Source: Riptortus pedestris
Taxonomy: Eukaryota; Arthropoda; Insecta; Hemiptera; Alydidae
NCBI GenBank assembly: GCA_019009955.1
Contig: CM032228.1
Span: 131,917,501 to 131,981,500 of the forward strand
DNA length: 64,000 nt
Direction of reading: 5' to 3'
The notes beneath the pieces were generated by a model that saw only the letters and a program-made list of their open reading frames with translations, was not told the origin of the DNA and did not search any database. A program made the position numbers and the translations under genes. Positions 21,145 through 34,512 of this stretch are shown in pieces. The first letter of the stretch is position 1. Every line of letters begins with the position of its first letter.

Positions 21145-24100
21145 AACAAAAATCCTAAATATACTTAAGGAATTTGTTTTTCTTTTCTTTCTCCTTTTAA
21201 GGTCCTGAACAAAGAAGGACATACTTCTTAGCATATTTAATTGTTAGATTTGGCCTTTTTAATTGGACTGGTCAGTTAATTATGACGTTACTGTGTTATG
21301 GTTGGTTGGTTTAATCAGTTGTGCTTTCTGGCTAGGTACAGTTGGCTTTATTGTCCGTGTGTGCTTACCGTCCTTTGGTGGCTGAAATTTAATAATGGCA
21401 TTCCAGATTATGTTCCTAATCTGTTTCAGCTGAATTTCACAGTAACCACGTTTAAGTGTTAACATTCTACCTCTGCGATTTATCCTTCCTCTTCCATTAG
21501 CGCCTCAGATTGTTGATCTTACAATCATTCGTTATATACGATATAACATATGAAATCCAATCTGAGATCTACAGGATACCTAATATTTGTAAATTAATGA
21601 AGAAATGATGCATTAATATTGTTTTTCCATGATTATTAGTTGTTATCTACTGCCATTACATACATTAAAGTTAAAAAATAAATCAAGAAGTTTACCCTCC
21701 TACATTTGTATTTATGATTTGTAAGTTAACAGTAGCGTGGCAATTTAAACAATATGATTCAATTTATGTAAAAAAATATTTTGTACACTGTGTGCTTATA
21801 TTTCAGCAGAATTTTATACATTACATTTGTTTAATTATTATTCTGCCATGTCCAGCGTCTAATATCATGTTGTGTATAATGATAAAAATGTCATCAAAAT
21901 ATTAACCCAAAGATTAAATTATATTAGAATTATTAGTGTTGGAAGCCTTCAGACAACAGGTGTTTGTAGATTCAGAAGAACAATTTGTAGGGTCATAATT
22001 GGAAATATTTTTACTGTATATTTAACTAACCGCTTTCATTATTGCAAAATAGCTTAAAAAGACTGATCTAGATGGTATATTATATTTGCTAAGCGTAGAA
22101 TTTATAAACTAACGTAAATTACTGAAATGCAAAAGGAAGATAAAAAAAAGCTGTCATTAGTAATATGTTATAATCAGGATTCCTCATCCCTGTTCCACTT
22201 TCCATTATTTTAGAATAGTAAAGTTAACTTTTGACTTTTATATTTAGCCAGGATGTTTGGAATAACGAATTTCGAAATTTTTACTTCCGCCTGCCGGGAC
22301 TTAATTCGTGTTCCATGAAAATAATTTCTCCGAATTCTATGATAATGTAATCATTTGACGGAAAATTATTAATTTATTTATTTAAGTCCCAAAGCAATAA
22401 TAAATTCGTCAATTTTCGTTAAAACCCATTCCTGCTCCATGTTTAAAACAAACATATGAATAATTGTATAGCTATAAATTGATTACTTAATGCTTATGTT
22501 AATCCAGTCTTATTTTTTTTTTTTTTTTTTTTTTTTTTTACGGTAAGCCATTATTGCCTCAATTCATTTACATACAGTTCATCTTAAAACAAATTTAGTT
22601 TATTTCTCGAAGGTGACTTCGTCTTGACGAAAAACTAACCAATAGGTTAACGTTTTTAAATCCAATTGAAACAATAATATGACTGGAATTTGATGAAAAT
22701 AAACGGATCATTCAGTGTTTTGGAAAATCCTACTTTTATATTTCGAGGGGATTCCATTATTATTAGTTTGATTTACGGATAACATCAGTTTTAGACATGC
22801 ATTTGCCTAACAGTCAGATTTTCATTATGTGATGAAAATGTCGGAATTACTTTTACATAAATTTTTCCAATTTTATTTTTATTTCCACGACAAACTATAT
22901 CTACATCAACCTGTCGAAGATGGGGTTACACAGCTATATTAGCATGGTAAACAGTAAAATGTTAGGAAATATTAATCTATATTCCAGCATAGTCTTTATA
23001 TTACCATTACTGTCTTACCGGAAACTCAATACTTTTATTTTTACTAACCCTTTTTTCATCCGAGATAATTCTGTTTTCTTTTCGAGTATTTCCTCCGTAT
23101 TATGAATTATTATTTGTTATTTCCTGTTATGTCCTTAACTTTGTTTATTTTTAATTTTTCTTCCGTGTATTTGCTTATTGTATTGATATTGGGGATTAAT
23201 ATTTTTATGGATTGTTTTCTCACTTTTTCGAGCAAAAGGGTCCTCACATATACAATAATAAGACAAAATGCAATAGATGTTTTATTTATTTTAGCAAACC
23301 TTTTACATTAACTAGTTTTGTTATCCTTTCAATTCATTTTCAAAATTGGGCGTATTGTTATACAATTTCTGAAATAGACGAGAGTACCTTAAGTAGGTGG
23401 TTTCATATCTGTATAGGGGATTAACCTCCACCCACCTCTTTTACTTCTCCCTCCACCTGAGCCCCATTCAGTCTAGATTGGTTCTCTTTCCAGTGCCTCA
23501 TCATTCTTCTACTTTACTAGTAATAACACTCAATCCGTGTAATTGAATACGTGTTTTGATAAAGCAGATTGACACATCATTATTTTATTTCGAACGAATA
23601 TTAGTTTGATAATAAAGGTTTATTTGGTACACAAGTAATCGAGTAAATAAAACGATTGAGATTTCCCTCACACAAATACCTTGATAGGCATAAACTGTTC
23701 TTCATACTTTATTGTTGTTTCATAGTCCTTTCGTATACTAATGAAATGGACGTTTGACATGCAGTTGACATAATGTTGTAATGATGTTGAAATAATTGAT
23801 CAGCGCATGTGCTTCAAAAAATATATAAAACGATCATATTACAATGTAATTTTACAGGATTACCTATCTGTTAAATCAATAAGGGTTTCCATGTAAAGTG
23901 ATTTAATAAAAACGTAGAAAGGTACGCATCGGTTTCCGGTCAGTGACATCAAGAGGAAAGGACGACAGAGGAAAAAGACAAAGTATAAATATAGAGGAGG
24001 AGATAAAACCCGAAGAGTCTGGGAGAAACAATTACATGAAGAGGAACTCGTTCCAAGAGAATCTCTAGAATTTTCCGATTAAATTCTTTCATCTAAGAAA

Positions 24101-25090
24101 TGTGTTTATGGGAGGGGAATATGTTAGTAGGGAAAGATATATGCCACATACCGCAATTTTGTTCCTTCAAATTTCTTTTACGAATATTTGTTGACTTCCA
24201 TATTGAATATCATTTTAACTATTGCACATAAAAATGCCCATTGAAATGTCAAAAGATTTGTTTACTTCTATTTCCGTTTGAATTATTTGTATACAGTTCC
24301 ATGTTGAACTATTGCAGTTATCGAAAAATAAAAAGTCCTTAAGGGAAATCTGCTAATAATAGATCTTTGGGACTTTATGGACTTTCAATGCATTGAAAAT
24401 GTTTCTGATTATCGTTGAACTTTCTCCGCTTCATTTCCAAGATTTGTAATAGCAATTTATAATTTATATTTTATCGATAAAACATATATTAACAATGACA
24501 TTTGAAAATTTTAACGATATCTAATTTAATTAATTTTGATAGTATCACTGGCCATGAACTTCAGGTCTCTCGTATGAATTTGTTATGTCAGTCGATTTAA
24601 AGAGGCCCAACTGTGGGGGCCCGGTACTGATGATTTTTTAAAAAAAAAAAACGCTACATTTCAAGTGTGATCGATGTGCTGAGGGATCAATTCAAAATTA
24701 TAATAAGAAAAAGACATATAAGATACAATTATTCAACATAAGAAAAAGTAATTTAAATGAGTTACAAATATTTAAATATTAAATAACCACCACCTGTGAA
24801 GAATGTTTAGTTAAACTTCATTTAGACAGTACACTCACATAATATATATACTGACTATCTCGCTATTATTAGTCACCTCACTTTTTTTTTATTCATGGGC
24901 ACCTAGTACAACTTAGATAATAAAAAAATAGTATACTGTATTTTTTTAAAAATAATATCAAACAATAGTTGTAATAGTGGTCATTTGCCATCGTCAGAAG
25001 CAGTTCCTGGAGATTTTAAACTATCCTGAAGCTATATCCACAGTCTTTAGTTTAAATTTACTGCTTTAATATATTACTTATTCAGTCAAA
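21145..25090. other. Long unassigned AT-rich stretch
   Basis: No gene, SINE or A/B element was seen apart from a family B tip at about 24331-24352 (TCCTTAAGGGAAATCTGCTA, reverse) and a poly-T run at 22509-22539. Open frames are under 75 codons and hydrophobic, as chance frames in T-rich DNA are. Confidence 0.4.
22509..22539. repeat. Poly-T tract
   Basis: About 31 consecutive T, followed by ACGG. It could be the reverse-strand poly-A tail of an old retroposon, but no body is recognisable upstream or downstream. Confidence 0.85.

Positions 25091-25094
<4 letters not shown>

Positions 25095-25151
<57 letters not shown>
25095..25151. repeat. (TA)n microsatellite
   Basis: A long pure TA run. Confidence 0.95.
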
Positions 25152-25154
<3 letters not shown>

Positions 25155-25216
25155 CTGAAAGATGCAGCAGATAGGGCAACTAGTTTGCAATTTGCAATGA
25201 AAAGTGAAAAGGTATT

Positions 25217-25268
25217 AGCAGGTTTCTCTTAGGGGAAATGAGCTATTGAGGTTGTACATAATATCGAC
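25217..25268 (+). repeat. Family B left-tip fragment
   Basis: TTAGCAGGTTTCTCTTAGGG, GAAATGAGCTATTGAGG and TTGTAC match the first 50 bp of family B. Confidence 0.65.
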
Positions 25269-25269
25269 G

Positions 25270-25800
25270 TTATTATGAGTCTTATCGAAAAATGCTATTG
25301 AACCAATGTTTTTAAACTATTGATGATCTACAATTGTTGATGTATACATTGTTTTGTAACTCAACTAATAAGCGAATTATTTGTATATTCTTGTTTTCTG
25401 CCTTCAGTAAACCCTTCTAAACTTCTACTCATCAGACTTTTATAAATGTAAAATATATTGTAAGATGAGATGAATAATGTCACCCCCTGCGTGGTGGGCA
25501 TTCCTAATTTGTTGTATGATACTGAGATACTTCTTCTCCTCTGGGTATTAAGGAATTTCTTAACGGTTTAAAATGATCTGGACCAAATATTGTATAGATT
25601 TTGTTGCAAAAGGTGGTATAAACCCATTTATATATATATTTTTTTTTATTGATCAGGAATTGATCAGAATTATGATGAAATCCTCTAAAGATTATATTAC
25701 TAGGCATTACCATATTCTAATTTCCTTATTATAAAACATTCTTACCTTTAATTTTGGGTTTGGTATTTAATATACCTTTATACTGTTTATTATCTTTCTT
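25270..25800. other. Unassigned AT-rich DNA
   Basis: No feature was recognised between two family B copies. Confidence 0.4.
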
Positions 25801-25806
25801 TTTCTT

Positions 25807-25946
25807 TTTAGCAGATTTCCCTTAAGGGAAATCAGCTATTGAGGTCGTACTCATGACACAATTTACGAAAAATTTCTTCAAATGTCCATCGATCCTACCC
25901 AGGAGATGACGAAAATGAGATCCGTTCAAAACTATATATATATATA

Positions 25947-25999
<53 letters not shown>

Positions 26000-26676
26000 C
26001 TATTAACACTCTAGCGGTCGCAATTTTTGTTTAATCGTCACCAAACTCGGTATTTAAGCGTTTTATGTAAAAAGAAAGATCAAGTTCGTTAAAGGCTGAA
26101 ATCGGACCAGTGGGAGGGGGGGTTTAGAGAGGGATTTTCAAAAATTCGAAATATCTCCGTTAATATGCATCGGATCGAAACATTGTATAGAACCAATCTT
26201 GTTGCAAAACAAATGTACGATAAATATTGTTATATACATTTATTCTCTATCTTGAATATTAACCGAAATATTTGCACTTTTATGAAGGCTGTGGTCGGGT
26301 ATTGTTCGGATTAGTTCGGTCGTTTTCGTACCTTCTCGGCTCAGGTGGACGCTTCTTCTAACCTTACCTGTCTTTTCTAACCTTACCTTATCTTCCTTAC
26401 TTTGTGTGATTTATGCAAATACGGTCTGTTCATCCGCCGCCCCCCCCCTTCTTTAGTTCTTGTACTACTAAAATTTCAGTTTTTAAAATGTAAATTATTT
26501 TTACAATTCAGAAGCCGTTTCAGTTGGAAATTTATTAAAATTAACTGAAAGATTTCTTATTACCGTTTGTATTTACTCATGGTGGGCTTGTATTACCAGT
26601 ATTCAGATTTCTCTATTGTAAAACTTCAAATGGGAAATCTGCTTAGTTTACGCAGCCCCTGTGTGACGGGCTTTTT
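25807..26676 (+). mobile_element. Family B element, full-length with extra right-half sequence
   Basis: The left tip contains the perfect 20-nt palindrome at 25814-25833, followed by CAGCTATTGAGGTCGTACTC. The TA core is at about 25932-25995, and TTGTCTATTAACACTCTAGC begins the right half. TTCGAAATATCTCCGTTAAT and GGATCGAAACATTGTATAG follow the family. From about 26280 to 26600 the sequence is longer than in other copies and includes CTTCTAACCTTACCTG, TTTCTAACCTTACCTTATC and a poly-C run. The end TGGGAAATCTGCTTAGTTTA, CGCAGCCCCTGTGTGACGGG is kept with one change in the hairpin stem. Confidence 0.8.
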
Positions 26677-26679
26677 ATA

Positions 26680-29550
26680 AAAGTTGAATAGTTTTTAACT
26701 TGCAGTGATATATATATTGCCCCAATTAAATTTACATATATGCGAAATATGAATAGATTTGAATTTATTCAGTGATTTAATAACTTATTTTTACTGCTTA
26801 ATCATACAATTGACTGAGATTTCCATTTCATTGTTTAAGAGAATTTTCTTGACAGGCATTGTGAAGAAGGCAGTTACCCTGAAGGGCCTTTTCTAAGTTG
26901 TATCAATGCCCTCAGGGTTGAAGAATCTTGCCCGCAGGGCTGAAGAAATTCCAAGATGGAAATGAGAATCTGTCTTCTAACTTATACTTCAGCAACTTTT
27001 TTCTACTTCAAGTGATCTTAGTCTATGACAATTAACTGCCAGCTTCATTGTTTCGTGTCTTTATTAGAAATAGCTAATTTCGTTCTTAATTATATAAATA
27101 CTTTTTAAAATTATGACCAGAGGTAACAAGGTTGATGCTGCTAAAATCCCTTTTATATGTTCTTAAGAGAAAGTACGTTTTTAAATCAATCAAAGTATTT
27201 CATGTAGCTGTAACGCCCAGGTACAAAGTAAGAAAATCCATCAAATTAGGTTGCCTGAACTATGAAGATTTCGAACTACTGAATTGTTGCATTGTTGATT
27301 TACTAGAACTTTCTACTCTGTATTGCTGCCGTCTTAAGATTTCAATTAGAATCTAGAATTAGGGAAAATTAGGTGTTTAGTGATACTATAGTTAAGTAAA
27401 CAATCGTAAGTGCAGGAGTGAAATTTTACCGTAGGATGAAATCGCTGAAATACAAGTGTCTTCGTTACTATCCCATCTACAGAGAAATGTATAAAATAAC
27501 AATTGTAGGAAAAGTCTATACAACAATGTCCCACTTTCTGTGAGTACACTGTCCGTTGATGAAGTAGGATGAACAGAATCGTCCATGCCACTAGGCTGCT
27601 TTTCCCAGATTTAGTGATGCAATGCCAGGAAATACAGTCAGTATTGGCGTGCAGATGCTCTACACGGTAGTTCCATTATCCCATACTTTTCAAAGGTGGA
27701 TTGAAATGTGTGATAATGTGGATTTGAAAATGGTGGTTACTTCTAAGACACCACACAGTTTGCGTGTGTGTTTTGTTGTCTTGTCTTGTCTTGTACTAGC
27801 GTTTATACAGAGTTTTACTATTATTTTTTTTTTATTAGTTTTATTAAGAAGTCTGAGTGCTCCATTTCCAGAATAGCTGTTATATCGTAGAATACTTATG
27901 AGTATACTCCTAACATTTGTTTATAAATTTGTATTGACTTTTACTACACTCCTAAAATACTATTATTTTCATCCGTTATTAATAGTCGAATCAGAAAATA
28001 TTATATAACTACCTTGTAGATAAAATAATGCTCTGCCTATTTCATCTTATACAGGTTTTCTATAATGCTAATGAATTCATTGTGTTTTTTTGTTTCCAGC
28101 CTCGTTATCTCTTTCTCTTTCTGATGCGATTTTTGTATTGTGTTATTAGGTAAGATTTCATTTGTTGTTTCAACATTGTTCATGGTTCTATTAGAGAAAT
28201 GGAGAATAGAAGGTGCTATACGTCATTCCTACATATGAGAAATCTGCATAGTTTATACATTCCCGCGATTAAAGAGTGCTAGAAAAATTTAGGAAATTAT
28301 TCAGTTTCAAGGGTTTACCGCTAAAATTTCAAGAGTTTTTTTTTGTATAATTTTTAATATAGATCATTGTTTTTTGTGACGGTAATAACGATTTAACGGG
28401 CTTGTTATGTTCTACCAGTCACAATTGTAAATTGATCGTTGGACCATTTCTTCTCATGTGATTTCCACGAGAAACTGTATGTCTCTGCTTGTTATCATTC
28501 AACCTTTAATTTTAGACATTTTCACTTAGGATTCCTACTATGAGAATACAATACGACAAAACATTATCAGTGTCATTTTAGCATTATCGAAATATATTTA
28601 GTTACCCAGCCTTCGTGTGACGAGTGTTTCATGCAATATTCTTTGCTAGGCTAGAGTATCTTAAGCCCTCATAGCTCCACCAAGGCTTGGATTAATGAAT
28701 TTTTACCTTATATCTGGATCCATATCCGACATGACTGGAATTGATATGCCGTTTGAATTTTAATGAGACTATTTGTCTTTAATAAGTCGTATTACGTGTA
28801 TAATAATTGGATATCATGACATAACTGTGTTATTGTTGTCACCATAGAGAAACGTCGCTTTACTGGAAATTTATATATGAAATGATTTTTAATAATTTAA
28901 TGTATTAAGTTATACCTTGTACAGAATTTAATGCTTTTTCTTTGACTATGATAATGATTTCAAAACTTCTTTATAATTTTTTTTTATTAACAAACACTAT
29001 TCATAGATTTATTCTTCTTCTTTTTTCCAATAGGACACTTAGTGCTCGTACGTATGACAACGGCAAAGGATACATAATAGTTCAAATGAAGAAAGATGTT
29101 ACGTTTTAAATAGTTTTATACGCACATTAATTTGTGATTTACTTACAAAGTTCGATTTTTGAGCTAAGCGTGAAAACAGTAAGGTTCATCTGAAATATTA
29201 ATCGAGAAATAATAGGAAACCTATCAGTTATAGATATCATTGGGTGGGGGGGGGGGGGATAGCGTGTTCGAAACAAGAGCAAAAGCACTTGGCGTGTTAA
29301 TATATAATTCATATCTCACTCCTGTCGAGACAATGACTGTCTTCCTCTGTTGTATTTGGATTTATACCTTGTTTGTGTGCTTTATTTTAAGAAATTTCAT
29401 TCATGATATTATGTAGGTATGTTTATAAGGTTATATTATACATTATATGACAAGTGATTAAAACAATTTACTACTGAAAATTATGTTACTTTTTACTATT
29501 GGGGGCATAATGTATTGGAACATTTATGTACATATATTTATATATAAAAT
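26680..29550. other. Unassigned AT-rich DNA with minor repeats
   Basis: At 26875-26960 the words ACCCTGAAGGGC, GCCCTCAGGGTTGAAGAA and GCCCGCAGGGCTGAAGAA form a short irregular direct repeat containing GCCCNNAGGGC palindromes. A worn B right end is at about 28230-28262 (GAGAAATCTGCATAGTTTAT). A poly-G run lies near 29246-29258. No gene was seen. Confidence 0.4.
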
Positions 29551-29552
29551 TT

Positions 29553-29670
29553 TGATTGGCCCTCATTTTCGTCATCTAGGTAGGATCGATGGACATTTGA
29601 AAAAAAATTTCTAAATTCGCATCATGAGACAACATCAATAGCTGATTTCCCTTAAAGGAAATCTGCTGAA
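29553..29670 (-). repeat. Family B left arm, reverse
   Basis: GCCCTCATTTTCGTCATCTA, GGTAGGATCGATGGACATTT and AGCTGATTTCCCTTAAAGGA with AATCTGCTG end the left arm. The adjacent 29695-29830 (AAAACCGGTGAGTCGATTTG, a G run, AAGGGTGAAGACAAG) matches the body of the divergent B subfamily at 3790-3890. Confidence 0.65.
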
Positions 29671-29839
29671 ATGCCGTCACGTTTTCATTTCACACATATC
29701 TATTTCTATGTAAAAAACCGGTGAGTCGATTTGGGCGGAGGGAAGGGGGGGGGGGGTTAATGAAGGGTGAAGACAAGAAAATACAAATGTTAATTCATAA
29801 CGAAATAACAAAAATTTGCATAGTAAAGGACCGTAAATG

Positions 29840-32150
29840 TGATCCATGAAATAACTGCATATTGTTTATACGGCATGAGTAGGACTGGGGCTTTAAATTT
29901 CACCCAGTATAGACTCATAAGGATGGTATTGAGACCAGTAAAAATTAAATACGATACTAGTTAAACCTTGTATATTGTCAAATATTTTGTACTCTATGAT
30001 TAAGGAAAAATAATTTGACTAGATTTTATTATTAAAATGTACATCACGAATGTAAAATATAAACTACTCGAAAGCTCTTATAGCATTTAAAAATATGAAA
30101 TCATATGCCTTACCTCCGGATTAAATAAATATATTACAAATAAGATGCTAAGTATCAACTTAGATCAGCTAAAATAACTTACTACTTCTATCACCAGCTT
30201 ATTATGTGATCTGTAATGATGCTCTCTACTATAATTTAAGATTCAGTAAAAAAAATATATATTTTTATAAGGCTTATTGTTTCTAATTTTTAACTGTTGA
30301 TAAGGGATTTTCAATTTATGATTTTCAAATGCCTTAAATTATTTTTAAAGGGATATTAAACTCATATATTCATTTTTAGTGAAGAGGTGGCAATTTGGTC
30401 ACGAAACATGTAGAGCAACAAACCATGAAGAGATGTTAAAATAAATAGGAAAAATATTTTATTTATTGGCTTTTCTAACCAATTATAATAGTATAATATA
30501 CAATTATAAGTTTTCAATTATTGAGTTGGCAACCGTTAAAAAAAAAACTAGAAAACATTTACAATAGAAGTACTCTGTTTTATTAAGAGCTGAGTGACTG
30601 ATAGAACGCTGAATATCTCTATTAGTGTTGAACAACCGCTTGATGGATTGAGTAACGGTTGTGGTTTTTCCAACCCCAGCCATGTCTGTATTGGAAACAA
30701 CAAAATTCCATCAATAACCATGTCCTATCTCTGAGGTTTCCTCTCTCTGGGCCGCTTGTCTTTGTTGGTACTGGAGATGAAGTCCGCTTATGACTAATTT
30801 GCTAAACGAATAAAAATATTCTCATAGTATTCTTCAACGCGACTATTACCTGGTGTAATTATGGGAGACGTTGGGAACAACGAAGCTAATTTAGCAGAAC
30901 TTCATTCGAAACTTTTAGAGGAAAGAAATATATTAACCCCTGTTTGGACTTTAACGACAGTAAGGATTTACAAGTAGTAGACATTGTATAAAACCGCTGA
31001 GTAAAAATGTAAGTTTAATTATTTATTAAAACATTGTTAGTTTAAGGATAAACCCTAATTGGTTACTAATTGCAGTGCTTTCTATTGATTATTTGTTACT
31101 ATGTTTTTACATGTATTGGCGATTCATTACTAAGCACAGAGAAATACTAATTACCAAATATCTAACATGTAAAATAATGCTTGATAATCATTTCATTGTA
31201 ATGAATATATAATTTTCCTACCAGATTTTTTAATAAATTGTATTGGTGTTTTCACTTGTTCACTTTCACTTAAAGTAATTAGTTTTCTCACTCACTTCTG
31301 CGAACTCTTCTATATTCCAATAACCTAAGCTGCATCACAACATATGTGCTATACGATCACTACTTACAGAGCATTATAAATTACTGTAAATTAAAGCTTA
31401 ATGCATTGTTAATACTGTGAAAGCGTAATTCACACATCATAAAGCTCAATCGGAATTCATCTATTGACAAGAATCCGCCCATTAGATCAATATTTACCAA
31501 AGAAGATACTTTTATGATGCTCTCAGATTAAGTAGAAAAACAGAGAGGTCGAGGTAAATATGGCCTACTAAAAAGTTAAAAGTCATGAGGGAGGAGGCTG
31601 GCTGGACGTACTTAACTAGAGCAGCCATGTAGAGAACCGCCAAGATTGGTCGCTTAGGCCTGTGAAATAAAAAACTGTTGGGGAGATTGAAATCTTTTTT
31701 AACCAGATGTATATCAGTCTCTAACGTTCCACTCTACAATAATGAATCGCCTCAGATGTTGTTGGCCGTGGACGGACTGTAGCCAACATAGTAAATTAGA
31801 TCAATCACTTAGACTGCATTGAACTTCATCAAATGCTATAACATTTCAGAAACTATTATCAGCTTCGACTGTCATCCTATATAACAATAATGAATGTTTG
31901 CGTGTGTACTGATTGAAGTGTTTCTTGTTAGGAATTATACGGGTTGTAATTAAGCCACACCACTTATCAAAGACTGGAGTCTTCCAAATAAAAATCTTCA
32001 GATGAAACTCTCATAAGAACAAGATTTTTTGGAAGGACGTCTAATAAAATGTAACAAAAAAAGATTGCTCTTCAAGTACTCCAGAGGAACGAATTCGAAG
32101 TAAAAGAATGAACTGCTTAGGCCGTTTTTCAGTACCATGGTTGGTCCATA
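29840..32150. other. Unassigned AT-rich DNA
   Basis: No gene. GC-richer short segments at about 30580-30800 and 31550-31700 have no recognisable motif; the latter shares GCCTGTGAAATAAA with 60609, hinting at a dispersed repeat. A phrase CACGAAACATGTAGAGCAAC at about 30399 resembles 13516. Confidence 0.35.
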
Positions 32151-32320
32151 TAAAATTCTATTTTCGTAATATATCTTTTAAACTTATGGCTCTAGTGGCG
32201 CAATTTTTGGTTGGCCGTTGCCAAACTCAATATTTTGACGTTTCATATAAAACTAAATACCGGTTTGTTAATTCGACCTAGTATGGGCGTGGGGATTAAG
32301 ATCCAAATATCTCCGTTGCT

Positions 32321-32764
32321 ATTTTTATAGAGAGTGTTATTTTAGTATTCAGAAGATGTCCCTATAAATAAATAAAGTCTTGATTTCAAATAATAAAGAT
32401 TATTGTATTTTTATAAATAATAAATAAGAAAAATATTAACACAAGTTTAGAACTAAAAACACAGGAACATATAAATGAATGACGGTCCGTCAAGTAGAGT
32501 GAGAGGTTAATGTGTGGCTATCCTGCTGGCCGAGTTGGAGCAGAAAACAAAAGCTTGGAAGGATGCTTTCTTGCTGGCCGTCTCTGTAAAATATAATTGT
32601 TTTTACTCACGATACCGACTCATGTATTTAAACTTCTTTAAGTTGATCCTGTTTCTTTTCAGTTCTTGATGAACTGTGTGTGGTGCTCGGCTGTTGTAGT
32701 TTGCAGAGGTAGTCGCTAAAAACAACAAACACCAGACTTCTCTTGCAGGACACTAGCAACTGGC
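32321..32764 (-). repeat. 3' LTR of the gypsy element, truncated
   Basis: It shares TATTTTAGTATTCAGAAG, the CAAATAATAAAGATTATTGT block, GAATGACGGTCCGTCA, GGCTATCCTGCTGGCCGAGT and CACGATACCGACTCATGT with 34513-35030. It stops at ACTAGCAACTGGC, lacking the last 65 or so bases present in the other LTR, and is followed by a second LTR start. Confidence 0.8.
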
Positions 32765-32868
32765 AGTTTTATAGGGTGTTATTTTAGTATTCAGAAGGCG
32801 TCCCTATAAATAAATAAAATCTTGATTCCAAATAATAAAGATTATTGTATTTTCGTAAATAATAAATG
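32765..32868 (-). repeat. Extra partial LTR fragment
   Basis: AGTTTTATAGGGTGTTATTT through TCGTAAATAATAAATGA repeats the first 100 or so bases of the LTR, in the same orientation, and then joins RT coding sequence directly (AGCTCCTCAAAGTCTC). It marks an internal rearrangement that also removed RNase H and integrase. Confidence 0.75.
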
Positions 32869-33830
32869 AAGCTCCTCAAAGTCTCTTCTGTCCACTGCAC
32901 AGGGGTCTTGTCACGTTTCTTGGAATTGTGTAGAAGCTTGTTAAGTGGCATTTGTATTTTAGCTGCGTTTGGAATGCATCTTCTATAAAAATTTAGCATC
33001 CATAGAAACCTGCGAAGTTTGTAAATAGTATCTGGACGAGGAAAGTCTAAAATGTTTTGAACTTTAGAGGGTAGAGGTTTTATTCCAGAGGCGTCTACTC
33101 TGTACCCTAAAAAATCTACCTATGTTTTGCCTAGTACGCATTTAGCGAGGTTTAATGACATGCTGTACTCATTTAATCGCTGAAAAACTTATCGGAGGTG
33201 GTCTTCATGTGTTGCCTCGTCTTCGGACGCCACCAAGAAATCGTCCAAATAGGGAAAGACGAAGTTTAAACCGCGCAGCATTGTATCTACAAATCGTTGG
33301 AAAGTTCGTGCTGCATTTCTGAGTCCGAAGGTCTTTCGTAGGTACTCCATAAGACCAAATGGGGTAGCAATGGCGGTTTTTTCTAAATCTTCTTCCGCTA
33401 TGGGTATATGATGGTAAGCCCTGACTTAGTCCAAAGTCGAGAACATTTTTGCTCCATCCAACCTGGTGTTAAAGTCCATCAAATTCGGGACGCTGTATTG
33501 GTCCGGGACAGTTTGGGCATTAAGTCTACGGTAGACACCACATAAACGTAACACCCCGTCTTTCTTGGTAACTACATAGAGAGGACTCGACCACGGGCTC
33601 TTGGACGGTCGACATATTCCTTCTGCGAGCATGCATCCAATTTCCTCCTTTACTAACCGATGTTTCTCTGCAGGGAGTCTTCGGACCTTGCTAGTGATCG
33701 GGTTGCCTGTGGTTTTGATATAGTGTTCCACTACGCTCCTAGTTGGACCTCTAATTGGAGATGGTCTCGTCAGGTCAAGAAATTCCTTTAAAATGTGCAC
33801 AGCCTCCTGGAATAGTAGAGATGGAAATAG
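32869..33830 (-). pseudogene. Gypsy reverse transcriptase, broken
   Basis: The minus-strand translation runs from a segment before the fingers domain (EEIGCMLAEGICRPSKSPWS, then PLYVVTKKDG) through LNAQTVPDQYSVPNL and the F-S-T-L-D strand to the catalytic YLDD box at 33240-33251. It ends in the connection region (MLNFYRRCIPNAAKIQMPLN ... PVQWTEETLRSF). In the family YLDD provides two of the three metal-binding aspartates of the polymerase. In-frame stops occur just after FSTLD (about 33430), after EDHLR (about 33190) and before VDFLG (about 33120). RNase H is absent beyond 32869. Confidence 0.88.
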
Positions 33831-34039
33831 GAGGTGTTTTTGAGAGTGTGGAGAGCCCTGTCTTCTGGTCGATAAGCCTTTTCTGTCGAAGATCGACTAC
33901 AAGCTGATGGTGGAATAAAAATTCAGCACCTATTATGGGCTTTTCTACATCTGCGATGACGAACTGCCATGGGTAGGGTCTTCGAAGTCGAAGTCTACAA
34001 TAATGTTTACTTCAGCGTATGTTTTGATCGGGGAATTAT

Positions 34040-34511
34040 TGGCGGCCACGAGGGTATAATCTGTGGCTTTTCATTTAGGATAATTAGAAACAAGTATTAG
34101 AGAAATGGTTGCGCCTGTATCAACTAGAAAGTGAAGTCTTGACCGCTTATCGTACACGAACAGGCGGCTGAGTGACTGGGTATTGACGGTTGCCGCTTCT
34201 TCCGTCACCCTTTCTAGTTTAAAGGCTTCTGATTCCAGCTGCAAGGATTTGGTGCATTTCCTAGCTTTATCCTGGAAGCGGTTGTGGTAATAACAGATAC
34301 CATTCCGTGGTGAAGATCATATGCGTGGACGGGGACGCCATCTTCCGCATTCCTTTCCTCTTTCACAGCTCTTGGAACGAGCTCGGATTCGTAGTTCGGC
34401 GACTTCTGCTCGCAGCTTTTGGATTTCGTCGATAAGACGTTCTGTGAGCGCTGGTTCAGCTAATGCGAGGTATTCCTCCTTATTCAGCATTTCGAATCGC
34501 GGCGTGGTCAC
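34040..34511 (-). pseudogene. Gypsy gag C-terminus with zinc knuckle, and retroviral-type protease
   Basis: Just inside the 5' LTR, a minus-strand frame from about 34511 encodes MLNKEEYLALAEPALTERLI and a coiled, charged segment ending in a basic patch. Next comes a knuckle-like CYYHNRFQDKARKC (about 34256-34297), a form common in arthropod and mollusc gypsy elements. The protease signature FLVDTGATISLI (about 34090-34125) contains the D-T-G active-site triad. Most of gag is missing: the frame begins almost at the LTR edge, so a deletion removed the leader and N-terminus or the LTR boundary is misplaced. The plus-strand frame here is a shadow. Confidence 0.75.
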
Positions 34512-34512
34512 C

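Noticed and set aside
23102..23424. Hydrophobic frames that could be membrane proteins
   Set aside because: T-rich DNA encodes F, L and I by chance. The frames are short and show no other sign of coding.
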